The translations under genes and the position numbers were made by a program. The notes under the pieces were generated by a model that made no database searches, had not been told where the DNA came from, and saw only the letters and a program-made list of their open reading frames with translations. This document shows positions 46,355 through 54,920 of a stretch of 64,000 nucleotides of DNA, one piece after another (the first letter of the stretch is position 1; each line of letters begins with the position of its first letter). This DNA comes from Mycobacterium seoulense. GTDB lineage: Bacteria; Actinomycetota; Actinomycetes; Mycobacteriales; Mycobacteriaceae. The stretch is from assembly GCF_010731595.1 (NCBI RefSeq), contig NZ_AP022582.1, positions 310,001 through 374,000 of the forward strand. Direction: 5' to 3'.

Positions 46355-47710
46355 TCAGTGGGCGTGCCCGAGCAGGTGGCGCAGCGCCTGATCGAGGTCC
46401 GGTTGCCGGAACCGGTGCCCGACCGCGCTCAGCTTGTGCGGAAGGACCCGCTGGCTGGCGCACGCGAGTTCGCGTGCGCCCTCCTCGCCGAGCAGGACGC
46501 GGGGCCCCAGCGACGGCACCGGCAACACCGCGGGCCGGTGCATGACGCGCGCCAGCGTTGCGGTGTACTCGCTGTTGCGAACCGGTTGCGGGGCAACGGC
46601 ATTGACCGGCCCCGAGAGCGCTTGGTCCCACAGCGCGCGGTGATAGACGTCGACCAGGTCGTCGATACCGATCCAGGACAGCCATTGCCGGCCGTCGCCC
46701 AGCCGGCCGCCCAGCCCGGCGCTGAACAGCGGGCGCATCAGCTTCAATGTGCCGCCCCGGGGGGATTGCACGATCCCGGTGCGCACCCGTACCACGCGCA
46801 CCCCGGACTGCTCCGCGGGCGCGGTCGCCGCCTCCCAGTCGGCCACCACGTCCGCGAGGAAACCGTCGCCGCGGTCGCTGTCCTCGGTGAGGATGTCGTC
46901 GCCCCGGTCGGACCCGTAGTACCCGATCGCCGAAGCCGAGACGAGTACCGCCGGGCGCTGCGACATGCGGCCCAGCGCCTCGGCGAGCCGGCGGGTCGGG
47001 CCGATCCTGCTGTCCCGGATGGCGCGTCGATGCTTCTCGGTGAACCGGCCCGCGATCGAGGCGCCCGCCAGATGGATCACCGCATCCACCCCGTCGAACA
47101 GTCCCGGGGCGGGGTCGTCGGGATTCCACTCTCGCTCGTCGTCGCCGCGCGGGGAGCCGCGGACCAACCGGATGACGCGGTGGCCGCCGGTGCTCAGAAA
47201 CGCCGCCAACGCCGAGCCCACCAGCCCCGACGCCCCGGTGACGGCGATTGTCGCCGGCGCCAGCCCGTTGTCGGCGGCCAGCCGGTGCGCGGCCAGATCG
47301 TCGGCCAGCTGACGGTGCCGATAGGTGAACATGGGGCGCAGCAACGACCCGGGCACCGGCGTGTCGACCCGGTCGATGACCCTGGTCCGCCCGCCGCCGA
47401 CGTCTTCGAAATCGTGGGTGTGCCGCCAGCGCACCGCGATTCGGGCGGGCAGGGTGGCCAGCCCGTCACCGCCGATGGCGTCCACGAACCGCCGGGGCGG
47501 GTCGTACCCTCCCGCCTGGTGCACCGCGACCCAGCGCAGGCCGCCCGGCAGCGCGAGCGTCGCCCGCCCGTCCTTGAGCGAGGCGGCCTCGCTGACCAGC
47601 CGCATGGGCTGCCACGGTGGCGAGAGCCGGGCGAAGGCGCCCGGTCTGGCGTGCCAGGCAAACACTTCGTCGATCGGCGCGTCGACCACGCTCGAATATT
47701 CCAGCCCCAT
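46355..47710 (-). CDS. SRPBCC-SDR epimerase fusion (TIGR01777 family)
   Basis: A 451-residue two-domain protein. Residues about 1-140 are a SRPBCC ligand-binding domain (S-S-V-V-D-A-P-I-D-E-V-F-A-W-H). About 152-451 is an NAD(P)-dependent epimerase-like domain: V-T-G-A-S-G-L-V-G-S-A-L (about 153-164), H-L-A-G-A (about 215), S-A-I-G-Y-Y-G (catalytic Tyr, about 262), and a C-terminal DUF1731 segment (V-P-S-L-G...L-L-G-E). The M. tuberculosis relative Rv2216 has only the epimerase part, as I recall. Function unknown. It follows the Rv3032-type gene by 8 bp. Confidence 0.87.
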   Translation of the reverse strand: MGLEYSSVVDAPIDEVFAWHARPGAFARLSPPWQPMRLVSEAASLKDGRATLALPGGLRWVAVHQAGGYDPPRRFVDAIGGDGLATLPARIAVRWRHTHDFEDVGGGRTRVIDRVDTPVPGSLLRPMFTYRHRQLADDLAAHRLAADNGLAPATIAVTGASGLVGSALAAFLSTGGHRVIRLVRGSPRGDDEREWNPDDPAPGLFDGVDAVIHLAGASIAGRFTEKHRRAIRDSRIGPTRRLAEALGRMSQRPAVLVSASAIGYYGSDRGDDILTEDSDRGDGFLADVVADWEAATAPAEQSGVRVVRVRTGIVQSPRGGTLKLMRPLFSAGLGGRLGDGRQWLSWIGIDDLVDVYHRALWDQALSGPVNAVAPQPVRNSEYTATLARVMHRPAVLPVPSLGPRVLLGEEGARELACASQRVLPHKLSAVGHRFRQPDLDQALRHLLGHAH

Positions 47711-47718
47711 ACTGCAGG

Positions 47719-48963
47719 TTAACGGTTCGGCAAGGCGTGCTCGACGATGGGCATTCGCGGGTGGGGCTGCCGCTCGCCGCGCTTGGCGGCCAGATACACC
47801 TGCGCCGTCTCGTCGGCGACGGTCTTCCAGTCGAAAGCCGAGGTGAGCCGCTCGCGGGCGGCGCGGGCGCGCCGCTGCGCGGCGCCCGGATCGTCGAGTA
47901 CGCCCCGCACGGCCTCGGCCAGTCCGGCGACGTCGCGGGGCGCGCACGACACCCCGGTCTGTCCGTTGATCACGGCCTCGCCGAGGCCGCCGATGTTCGA
48001 CGTCACGAGCGGCGTGCCCGCCGCGGCGGCCTCCAGCGCGACGATCCCGAACGGCTCGTAGTGGCTGGGCAGCACCGCGGCATCGGCCCGGTGCAACACC
48101 GCGAGCAGCTCGGCATGGTCCAGGTGCCCCACGAACCGGGTTGCCTTGAGCACCCGATGCTTTCGGGCCTGCGCGACGAGCCACTCTTGCTGGGTGCCCT
48201 CGCCGGCGATGGTCAGCGTGGTCCCCGGGTGGGTGCGCCTGATCCGCGGCAGGGCGGCGATGACGTCGTGCACGCCCTTCTCGTACTCCAGCCGCCCGAG
48301 GTAGAGCAGTTCAGCGGGACCGGTGCGCGGCCTGCGTTCGGAGAACGGCCAGCGCGCGGCGTCGATTCCGTTGCGGATGACCGTGATTTCGGCTAATCCG
48401 GGGCCGAACAGTTCGGTGATCTCGTCGGCCATCGACGCCGAACACGTGATCAGGGAATCGGATTCGCGTACCAACCACGACTCGACGGCGTGCACCTGGC
48501 GGCTGATCGCACCGGAGACCCAGCCGGAGTGCCGCCCGGCCTCGGTCGCGTGGATCGTGGAAACCATTGGCACGTCATAGAACTGGGCGAGCGTGATCGC
48601 GGGATGGGCCACGAGCCAGTCGTGCGCGTGCACGACGTCGGGACGCCACGACCGGTTGCTGCCGCGCTTCTTCAGCGAGAGCCCGGCGCGGATCATGGAA
48701 TGGCCCATCGCCAGCGTCCACGCCATCATGTCGGCGCCGAAGGAGAATTCGTGCGGGTCTTGCGCGGCCGAGATCACCCGGACACCGTCGACGACCTCGT
48801 CGGACGACGGGTGCGTGCTCGGGTCGGTGCCCGAGGGGCGGCGGGACAGCACGACGACGTCGTGACCGGCCGCCGCCAGCGCGGTGGACAGGTGATGCAC
48901 GTGCCGGCCGAGCCCGCCGATCACCACCGGCGGGTACTCCCACGACACCATCAGGATTCTCAC
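47719..48963 (-). CDS. Alpha-1,4-glucosyltransferase of methylglucose lipopolysaccharide/glycogen
   Basis: A 414-residue GT4-type glycosyltransferase, the same length as Rv3032. N-terminal E-Y-P-P-V-V-I-G-G-L-G-R-H-V (about 8-21) binds the sugar acceptor. The donor site includes L-Y-L-G-R-L-E-Y-E-K-G-V (about 220) and H-Y-E-P-F-G-I-V-A-L-E-A (about 310-321). Rv3032 elongates the alpha-1,4-glucan of methylglucose lipopolysaccharide. GTG 48963 is chosen because the protein begins V/M-R-I-L-M-V-S-W-E-Y as in that homologue. Its genes downstream in Mtb order (GH57, methyltransferase) follow here upstream on the same strand. Confidence 0.93.
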   Translation of the reverse strand: MRILMVSWEYPPVVIGGLGRHVHHLSTALAAAGHDVVVLSRRPSGTDPSTHPSSDEVVDGVRVISAAQDPHEFSFGADMMAWTLAMGHSMIRAGLSLKKRGSNRSWRPDVVHAHDWLVAHPAITLAQFYDVPMVSTIHATEAGRHSGWVSGAISRQVHAVESWLVRESDSLITCSASMADEITELFGPGLAEITVIRNGIDAARWPFSERRPRTGPAELLYLGRLEYEKGVHDVIAALPRIRRTHPGTTLTIAGEGTQQEWLVAQARKHRVLKATRFVGHLDHAELLAVLHRADAAVLPSHYEPFGIVALEAAAAGTPLVTSNIGGLGEAVINGQTGVSCAPRDVAGLAEAVRGVLDDPGAAQRRARAARERLTSAFDWKTVADETAQVYLAAKRGERQPHPRMPIVEHALPNR

Positions 48964-49057
48964 GCCGCCAACCACCTGCCGCGCGAGGCTGCGCGGAATG
49001 CCGGCCGCAGCGGCGTGTCCGTGGACAAACACGCACGCTCGCGAAGGGGGCGGGTCA

Positions 49058-50638
49058 TCATCGGGGGAGCCTGCGCGCGTCGAGCGCGCCGAACAGTCCG
49101 TCGGCGCGGTTCCATCCCTCGGCCAGCCGCCCGGCGGTGTCCCGCCGCCCGGACGCCAGCGCCCCGGCGATCTCGCGGGTGGCGTGGGCGTGCAGATGGG
49201 CGCGGTAGCGCGCGTAGTCGGCGGCCGAGTCCTTACTCACCATGAACGGCCAGTCGCTGGAGACCGTGAGCAGGGTCTCGCGCAGGATCTGGTCGGCGAC
49301 GTGGTCGCGGGGCAGCGGCCCGTCCAGCGAGGCCCGCTGCGACAACGCCTTGTCGACGGTGCTCAGCGCCGTGTCGACCACTTCGGCGTTGAGCTGGACG
49401 AGATCGGCCACCTTGTCGCCGGCCCACACCTGCCAGTCCTTGCCCGAGCCCCAGGAACTGGGTGGCAGCGCCACTGCGTGCCCGACGAATCCGCCGGCGA
49501 TGGCGTCGCTCAGCGTGCCGACCCGCACACCGGCGGCGGGCAGGGCGCGCAGCACCCGCTGCAGCCACGTCGGGCCCTCGTACCACCAGTGGCCGAACAG
49601 TTCGGTGTCGAAGGCGGCGATCACGTGGGCGGGCCGCCCGATCCGCTCGGATTCGCTGGTCAGCCGGTCGCGGACGACGTTGACGAAGTCGGCGACATGG
49701 ATGTCGACCGCGTGGTCGGCGCGCTCGGGATCGTAGGGCGCCTTGGCCTCCGACGGCACGTTGCGGCCGGTCACCCGCGCGGGCTTCAGCCCGGTGAGGT
49801 GGTCATAGGTGTGGAAGTCGCGGTACGCGGCGTGGCCCGGGTAGCCCGATTTCGGTGACCAGACCCGGTAGCTGACCTGCAGGTCGCGACCGAACGCGAC
49901 CACGTCGGTGTCGCCGACGGGACGGCCCAGCGCGGTGTCGCCGTGCAGGGACGGGCCGTCGACCATGAAGTGGGTGACACCCGCGGCGGCGTAGCCGTGC
50001 TCCATGCCGGGGGCGTAAGCGCATTCGGGTGCCCAGATGCCGCTCGGGCGGTGCGCCATCCGCTGCTGGGGGTCGGCCAGCCCCTCGCTCAGGGCGAAAT
50101 CGCGGAGCCGCGGCGCGAGCAGCGGCTGGAACGGGTGGGCCAGCGGGCCGCCGAGCAATTCCACCGTGCCGGCGTCGATCAGGCGGCGCAACAGCGGGCT
50201 GCCGCCGTGCCGCCATTGCGTGGCGAACTCGTCCAGCGCCCGATCCGCCTCGGCGCATTCCCGAATCCCCAAGGCGCGCAAGGCTTCCGGTGTGCACGAC
50301 GAAAAACTTGCCGACTTAGAGCGGGGCGCGGACCGCACGCTGGCGGCCTCGGCCGCCCGCAGGCGCCAGTTGGCCAGCCAGTGGTGCATGCCGTCGAGGC
50401 AGTACGGGTCGTCGAGCTGTGCGTTCACCACTGGAGTGACACCCAGGGTGACCAACCGGTGGCGGTCCTCGTCGGCCAGCGTGGTCAGCACCCGCATCAG
50501 CGGCAGGTAGGCCGCCGCCCAGGATTGGTAGAGCCACTCCTCGCCGACCGGCCACCGGCCGTGATGGGCCAGCCAGGGCAGGTGGGTGTGCAGGACCAGG
50601 GTGAACATGCCGGGGACCCGGTCGTGCGAATCGCTCAC
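49058..50638 (-). CDS. GH57-family alpha-glucan branching enzyme-like protein
   Basis: A 526-residue glycoside hydrolase 57. Opening L-V-L-H-T-H-L-P-W-L-A-H-H-G-R-W-P-V-G-E-E-W-L (about 14-35). Catalytic Glu is in G-I-W-A-P-E-C-A-Y (about 205-213) and the acid Asp in A-F-D-T-E-L-F-G-H-W-W (about 345-355), both intact. The C-terminal part is helical. It corresponds to Rv3031, proposed as the branching enzyme for methylglucose lipopolysaccharide. GTG 50638 overlaps the methyltransferase stop (GTGA). Confidence 0.93.
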   Translation of the reverse strand: MSDSHDRVPGMFTLVLHTHLPWLAHHGRWPVGEEWLYQSWAAAYLPLMRVLTTLADEDRHRLVTLGVTPVVNAQLDDPYCLDGMHHWLANWRLRAAEAASVRSAPRSKSASFSSCTPEALRALGIRECAEADRALDEFATQWRHGGSPLLRRLIDAGTVELLGGPLAHPFQPLLAPRLRDFALSEGLADPQQRMAHRPSGIWAPECAYAPGMEHGYAAAGVTHFMVDGPSLHGDTALGRPVGDTDVVAFGRDLQVSYRVWSPKSGYPGHAAYRDFHTYDHLTGLKPARVTGRNVPSEAKAPYDPERADHAVDIHVADFVNVVRDRLTSESERIGRPAHVIAAFDTELFGHWWYEGPTWLQRVLRALPAAGVRVGTLSDAIAGGFVGHAVALPPSSWGSGKDWQVWAGDKVADLVQLNAEVVDTALSTVDKALSQRASLDGPLPRDHVADQILRETLLTVSSDWPFMVSKDSAADYARYRAHLHAHATREIAGALASGRRDTAGRLAEGWNRADGLFGALDARRLPR

Positions 50639-51444
50639 GGCGCTACCGCGATTGCGATCAGATCGAGGCTGTCGTCGATGTCACGACGGCCGCTGTCGAC
50701 GATGTCGAAGTCGTCGGTGGTCACCGCGGCGACGTCGGCGGCCAGCTCGGGCGGCCAGGGCGCGCCGGCCATCGCGAGCTCGATCTGCGCGTCGATGATG
50801 GAGCCGCCGTGTCGGGCGTCCAGCTCCCGCAGTCGCGGACCGTGGAACAACCCGCTGACCGACACCTCGCGGAAGCCGGCGTCGACCAACAACTCGGTCA
50901 GCTCGGCGGCGTTGAGTTCGCGGGTGTGGAACGGATTGATCGGGGTGTCGCGGCCGGGGGAGAAGGTGATCCGGTTCGGTGTGGACACCATCAGCGACCC
51001 GCCGCGGCGGAGCACCCGCGCGCATTCGGCCACGAATTGTGCCTGATCCCACAGATGCTCGATGACTTGGAAGTTGACCACAATATCGACCGACGCGTCG
51101 GGCAGCGGCAGCTCGGCCAAGTTCGCCCGCATGACCTCCACCCGGGGGTAGCGGGCGCGCACGTGGGCCACGGCGGCCTCGTCGTAATCCACGGCCACGA
51201 CACGACGGGCGACGCCGGCGATCAGGTCGGCGCCGTACCCCTCGCCGCAGCCGGCCTCGAGGACCTCGCGGCCCGCGCAGCGCCCGGCCAGTCGCTGGTA
51301 AACCACCTGGTGGCGGCGAAACCAGTAGTTCTCGACGTCCAGATCCGGGATGGTGCGCTCGCCCGTGAGCGTCAGCACGGGATCAGCCGCCGGCGGGGGA
51401 TCGCCGAGGCCGTGCCGGGGTACGTCGGGGACGGTTGCGCTCAT
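50635..51444 (-). CDS. SAM-dependent methyltransferase (Rv3030-type)
   Basis: A 269-residue class I methyltransferase. SAM motif I is V-L-E-A-G-C-G-E-G-Y-G (about 60-70), then V-A-V-D-Y-D-E-A-A, and N-F-Q-V-I-E-H-L-W-D (about 125). Order and size match Rv3030, which takes part in methylglucose lipopolysaccharide methylation. It is the first gene of a minus-strand unit continuing to the GH57 and glycosyltransferase genes. TAGCCT (51459-51454) on the minus strand puts the transcription start about 3 bases before ATG 51444. Confidence 0.9.
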   Translation of the reverse strand: MSATVPDVPRHGLGDPPPAADPVLTLTGERTIPDLDVENYWFRRHQVVYQRLAGRCAGREVLEAGCGEGYGADLIAGVARRVVAVDYDEAAVAHVRARYPRVEVMRANLAELPLPDASVDIVVNFQVIEHLWDQAQFVAECARVLRRGGSLMVSTPNRITFSPGRDTPINPFHTRELNAAELTELLVDAGFREVSVSGLFHGPRLRELDARHGGSIIDAQIELAMAGAPWPPELAADVAAVTTDDFDIVDSGRRDIDDSLDLIAIAVAP

Positions 51445-51573
51445 CGCATAGGCAGGCTAACGCGAAGTGTCGAATTCGCGAACCGGGAACGGGGCACCCC
51501 CGGTTGGCGACGGTAGACATGCCGCAAGAACGTGCAGTACGACCCGCTATGGTGTGAATGCAGGCTGCACAAA

Positions 51574-51589
51574 GTTACCCGGTAGTAAC
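51574..51589. promoter_or_regulatory. GTTAC-N6-GTAAC inverted repeat upstream of fixA
   Basis: A perfect 5-bp inverted repeat with a 6-bp gap about 83 bp before the fixA ATG. Such repeats serve GntR/TetR-type regulators of fatty acid metabolism genes. The binder is unknown. Confidence 0.35.
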
Positions 51590-51671
51590 ACGACTGTGCG
51601 CTGCGAAACGCGTACTGAAAGTCTCGTGGTCGACTGCTGCGAGACTCCTTCAAGGAGGACGAACCACACTC

Positions 51672-52463
51672 ATGACGAACATCGTGGTCCTGATCAAGCA
51701 GGTCCCAGACACCTGGTCGGAACGCAAGCTGAACGACGGCGATTACACGCTGGACCGCGAGGCCGCCGACGCGGTACTGGACGAGATCAACGAGCGCGCC
51801 GTCGAAGAGGCCCTGCAGATCCGCGAGCGGGAGGGTGGCGACGGTTCGGTGACCGTGCTGACCGCGGGCCCCGAGCGAGCCACCGAGGCGATCCGCAAGG
51901 CGCTGTCGATGGGCGCCGACAAGGCCGTTCACCTCAAGGACGACGGCATGCGCGGTTCCTGCGTGGTGCAGACCGCCTGGGCCCTGGCGCGTGCGCTGGG
52001 CACCATCGAGGGCACCGAGCTCGTCATCGCCGGTAACGAGTCCACCGACGGCTCCGGCGGCGCCGTGCCGGCCATCATCGCCGAGTACCTGGGCCTTCCG
52101 CAGCTGACCCACCTGCGCAAGCTGTCGATCGAGGGCGGCAAGGTCACCGGCGAGCGCGAGACCGACGACGGCGTGTTCACGCTTGAGGCCTCGTTGCCCG
52201 CGGTCGTGAGTGTCACCGAGAAGATCAACGAGCCCCGCTTCCCGTCCTTCAAGGGCATCATGGCCGCGAAGAAGAAAGAGGTGACGGTCCTGACCCTCGC
52301 CGAGATCGGGGTCGAAAGCGACGAGGTCGGCCTCGAGAACGCCGGGTCGAAGGTGCTGTCGTCGACGCCGAAGCCGCCGAAGACCGCGGGTGAGAAGGTC
52401 ACCGACGAGGGCGAGGGCGGCAACCAGATCTCCCAGTACCTGGTCGCCCAGAAGATCATCTAG
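51672..52463 (+). CDS. fixA: Electron transfer flavoprotein beta subunit
   Basis: A 263-residue ETF beta subunit. I-V-V-L-I-K-Q-V-P-D-T (about 4-14) begins the AMP-binding fold. V-I-A-G-N-E-S-T-D-G-S-G-G (about 118-130) contacts the nucleotide. R-F-P-S-F-K-G-I-M-A-A-K-K-K (about 190-203) is the ETF signature. It pairs with fixB, encoded 39 bp downstream, to shuttle electrons from acyl-CoA dehydrogenases to the respiratory chain. ATG 51672 follows AAGGAGG. Matches Rv3029c. Confidence 0.96.
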   Translation: MTNIVVLIKQVPDTWSERKLNDGDYTLDREAADAVLDEINERAVEEALQIREREGGDGSVTVLTAGPERATEAIRKALSMGADKAVHLKDDGMRGSCVVQTAWALARALGTIEGTELVIAGNESTDGSGGAVPAIIAEYLGLPQLTHLRKLSIEGGKVTGERETDDGVFTLEASLPAVVSVTEKINEPRFPSFKGIMAAKKKEVTVLTLAEIGVESDEVGLENAGSKVLSSTPKPPKTAGEKVTDEGEGGNQISQYLVAQKII

Positions 52464-52502
52464 ACGAGCACCCATCCCACAGACGAGAAGAGCGAAGAAA
52501 CC

Positions 52503-53459
52503 ATGGCTGAAGTTTTGGTGCTCGTTGAGCACGCCGAAGGCGCACTGAAGAAGGTCACCTCCGAACTGATCACCGCCGCCCGTGCCCTGGGCGAGCCGGC
52601 CGCCGTCGTGGTCGGCAAGCCCGGAACGGCCGCGCCCCTGGTCGACGGGCTGAAGGAGGCGGGCGCCGCCAAGATTTACGTCGCCGAGTCCGACGACGCC
52701 GAGAACTACCTGATCACTCCCGTCGTCGACGTGCTGGCCTCGCTGGCCGAGTCGAACGCGCCCGCCGCCGTGCTGCTGTCGGCCAACGCCGACGGCAAAG
52801 AGGTCGCGGGCCGGCTCGCGGCCCGGATCGGATCCGGCCTGCTGGTCGACGTCGTCGGCGTCCAGGAAGGCAACAAGGCGGTGCACTCCATCTTCGGTGG
52901 CGCGTTCACCGTCGAGTCGCAGGCCAACGGCGACACCCCGGTCATCACCGTCCGCGGTGGCGCCATCGACGCCGAGCCGCAGGCCGGGGCCGGCGAGCAG
53001 GTCACCGTGGAGGTGCCCGCGCCCGCCGAGAACGCCACCAAGATCACCGCCCGCGAGCCGGCGGTCGCCGGCGACCGGCCGGAACTCACCGAGGCCACGA
53101 TCGTGGTGTCCGGTGGCCGCGGCGTGGGCAGCGCCGAGAACTTCAGCGTGGTCGAGGCGCTGGCCGACTCGCTCGGCGCCGCCGTCGGTGCGTCGCGCGC
53201 AGCGGTCGACTCCGGCTACTACCCGGGGCAGTTCCAGGTCGGGCAGACCGGCAAGACGGTGTCGCCTCAGCTCTACATCGCGCTGGGCATCTCCGGGGCC
53301 ATCCAGCACCGCGCCGGCATGCAGACCTCGAAGACCATCGTCGCGGTGAACAAGGACGAAGAGGCGCCCATCTTCGAGATCGCCGACTACGGCGTGGTGG
53401 GCGACCTGTTCAAGGTCGCTCCGCAGCTGACCGACGCCATCAAGGCGCGCAAGGGCTGA
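52503..53459 (+). CDS. fixB: Electron transfer flavoprotein alpha subunit
   Basis: A 318-residue ETF alpha subunit. The C-terminal FAD domain is complete: V-V-S-G-G-R-G-V-G (about 201-209), [15 protein letters not shown] (about 255-269, FAD contact) and [11 protein letters not shown] (about 281-291). The N-terminal part shares the fold of the beta subunit. It forms the heterodimer with FixA. A strong hairpin at 53476-53503 ends the operon. Matches Rv3028c. Confidence 0.96.
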   Translation: MAEVLVLVEHAEGALKKVTSELITAARALGEPAAVVVGKPGTAAPLVDGLKEAGAAKIYVAESDDAENYLITPVVDVLASLAESNAPAAVLLSANADGKEVAGRLAARIGSGLLVDVVGVQEGNKAVHSIFGGAFTVESQANGDTPVITVRGGAIDAEPQAGAGEQVTVEVPAPAENATKITAREPAVAGDRPELTEATIVVSGGRGVGSAENFSVVEALADSLGAAVGASRAAVDSGYYPGQFQVGQTGKTVSPQLYIALGISGAIQHRAGMQTSKTIVAVNKDEEAPIFEIADYGVVGDLFKVAPQLTDAIKARKG

Positions 53460-53475
53460 GTTCCCGGGCTTGAGC

Positions 53476-53503
53476 AGCCCCCGGCACCCCGGTGCCGGGG
53501 GCT
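53476..53503 (+). terminator. Strong hairpin terminator after fixAB
   Basis: AGCCCCCGGCACC, two-base gap CC, GGTGCCGGGGGCT: a perfect 13-bp stem (effective loop four bases), followed by CTTGCGT. It lies 16 bp past the fixB stop and before the convergent SRPBCC gene. Confidence 0.82.
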
Positions 53504-53529
53504 CTTGCGTGTACTACTGGCCCAACGGC

Positions 53530-53925
53530 CTAGCCCGCCGCGGTCAGCATCGCGTCGATGCGCCGCAACGCGATCGCACACACCGGCACATAGGGCGCGG
53601 CCCACCACGGAACGCCCATGCCCGCTCGCGCGGTAGGCCCCACCGGGTCCACCCAGTGCCGCGTCGCCGGGATGCCCGCGACCTTCCAGGCCCAGAGACG
53701 GCCCGGCTCGAATTCGGTGACGACGAACGGGACCGTGACGAGCAGCGACGTCCGAACCGTGCCCGTCGCGTGCAAACCCAATTGGGTGTAAGGCTCGTCG
53801 AGCCAGGCCCCCCGGATCGTCGGACCCCATTTCGGCCAGGCGTCCAGATCGACCAACAACTCCCACACCGCCGACGGCGGCGCCGCGATCGCGCGGTCGG
53901 TGGTGAGCATCATGGGAGTCGGCAT
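53530..53925 (-). CDS. SRPBCC-family protein
   Basis: A 131-residue Bet v1-like protein from ATG 53925; ATG 53913 is an alternative. It opens with T-T-D-R-A-I-A-A-P-P-S-A-V-W-E-L-L-V-D-L-D-A-W-P-K-W (about 7-32), the SRPBCC first strand and helix, and later E-F-E-P-G-R-L-W-A-W-K-V. Ligand unknown. It ends 27 bp from the fixAB terminator and is divergent from the acyltransferase gene at 54060. Confidence 0.8.
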   Translation of the reverse strand: MPTPMMLTTDRAIAAPPSAVWELLVDLDAWPKWGPTIRGAWLDEPYTQLGLHATGTVRTSLLVTVPFVVTEFEPGRLWAWKVAGIPATRHWVDPVGPTARAGMGVPWWAAPYVPVCAIALRRIDAMLTAAG

Positions 53926-54059
53926 ACCCGAAATGGCGCGCCTCTCCCGACACGCCGCGGATCCGGGCCCCTTGGCAACCACATTTCGTCACCTGACGTG
54001 CACGAACACGTCACAGCCACGATGCCGGCTCGCTCATCGACTACGCAAGTTTGGTGGAC

Positions 54060-54920
54060 ATGAGCATTGCTTCTGTCCTGATTCCCAGCGACAAGCCCGA
54101 AGGTGCGACGACGGCGTCGCCGGCCGGGCCGCACTACTCACTATTGCTGTCCACCGACGCCAGCATGATCGAGGCGGCGCAGCGGCTCCGGTACGACGTG
54201 TTTTCCAGCACGCCCGGCTTCGCACTGCCGACGAACAACCACGAACGACGTGACGTCGACAGGTTCGACGAGCACTGCGACCACCTCCTGGTCCGCGACG
54301 ATGCCACCGGCGAACTGGTCGGTTGCTACCGCATGCTGGCGCCGGCGGGCGCCATCGCGGCAGGGGGCCTCTACACCGCGACGGAGTTCGACATCCGCGC
54401 TTTCGACCCGCTCAGGCCGTCGCTGGTGGAGATGGGACGCGCGGTGGTGCGCGAGGGCCACCGCAACGGCGGCGTCGTGTTGCTGATGTGGGCGGGCATC
54501 CTGGCCTACCTGGACCGCTACGGCTACGACTACGTGACCGGCTGCGTGTCGGTGCCGGTCTGCGGCGATTCCGACGACCCGGAGAATCGGGCCCCGGGCC
54601 GTCAGCTGCGCGGCGTCCGCGACTTCATCCTGAGCCGGCACGCCGCGCCGCCGGAGTACCGGGTGCGCCCGCACCGTCCGGTGATGGTGGACGGCAAGGG
54701 CCTCGACGACATACCGGCGCCCGCGCGCCCGTCGGTACCGGCGCTGATGCGGGGTTACCTGCGGCTGGGCGCCCAGGTGTGCGGCGAGCCCGCGCACGAC
54801 CCCGACTTCGGGGTGGGTGACTTCTGCGTCCTGCTGGACAAGGGGCGCGCCGATACCCGATATCTGAAACGCCTCCGGTCCGTGTCGGCGGCCTCGCAGA
54901 TGGCCGGCGGCGACCGATGA
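54060..54920 (+). CDS. OlsB-like GNAT N-acyltransferase
   Basis: A 286-residue protein of the hemolysin/OlsB-like GNAT group. L-R-Y-D-V-F (about 43-48) opens the domain, H-L-L-V-R-D (about 76-81) follows, and V-E-M-G-R-A-V-V-R-E-G-H-R-N-G-G (about 126-141) is the acyl-donor site. OlsB transfers a 3-hydroxyacyl group from ACP to ornithine in ornithine lipid synthesis. It overlaps the PlsC-like gene by 4 bp. Start ATG 54060 (TTG 54051 is possible). Counterpart of Rv3027c. The substrate is inferred. Confidence 0.82.
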   Translation: MSIASVLIPSDKPEGATTASPAGPHYSLLLSTDASMIEAAQRLRYDVFSSTPGFALPTNNHERRDVDRFDEHCDHLLVRDDATGELVGCYRMLAPAGAIAAGGLYTATEFDIRAFDPLRPSLVEMGRAVVREGHRNGGVVLLMWAGILAYLDRYGYDYVTGCVSVPVCGDSDDPENRAPGRQLRGVRDFILSRHAAPPEYRVRPHRPVMVDGKGLDDIPAPARPSVPALMRGYLRLGAQVCGEPAHDPDFGVGDFCVLLDKGRADTRYLKRLRSVSAASQMAGGDR

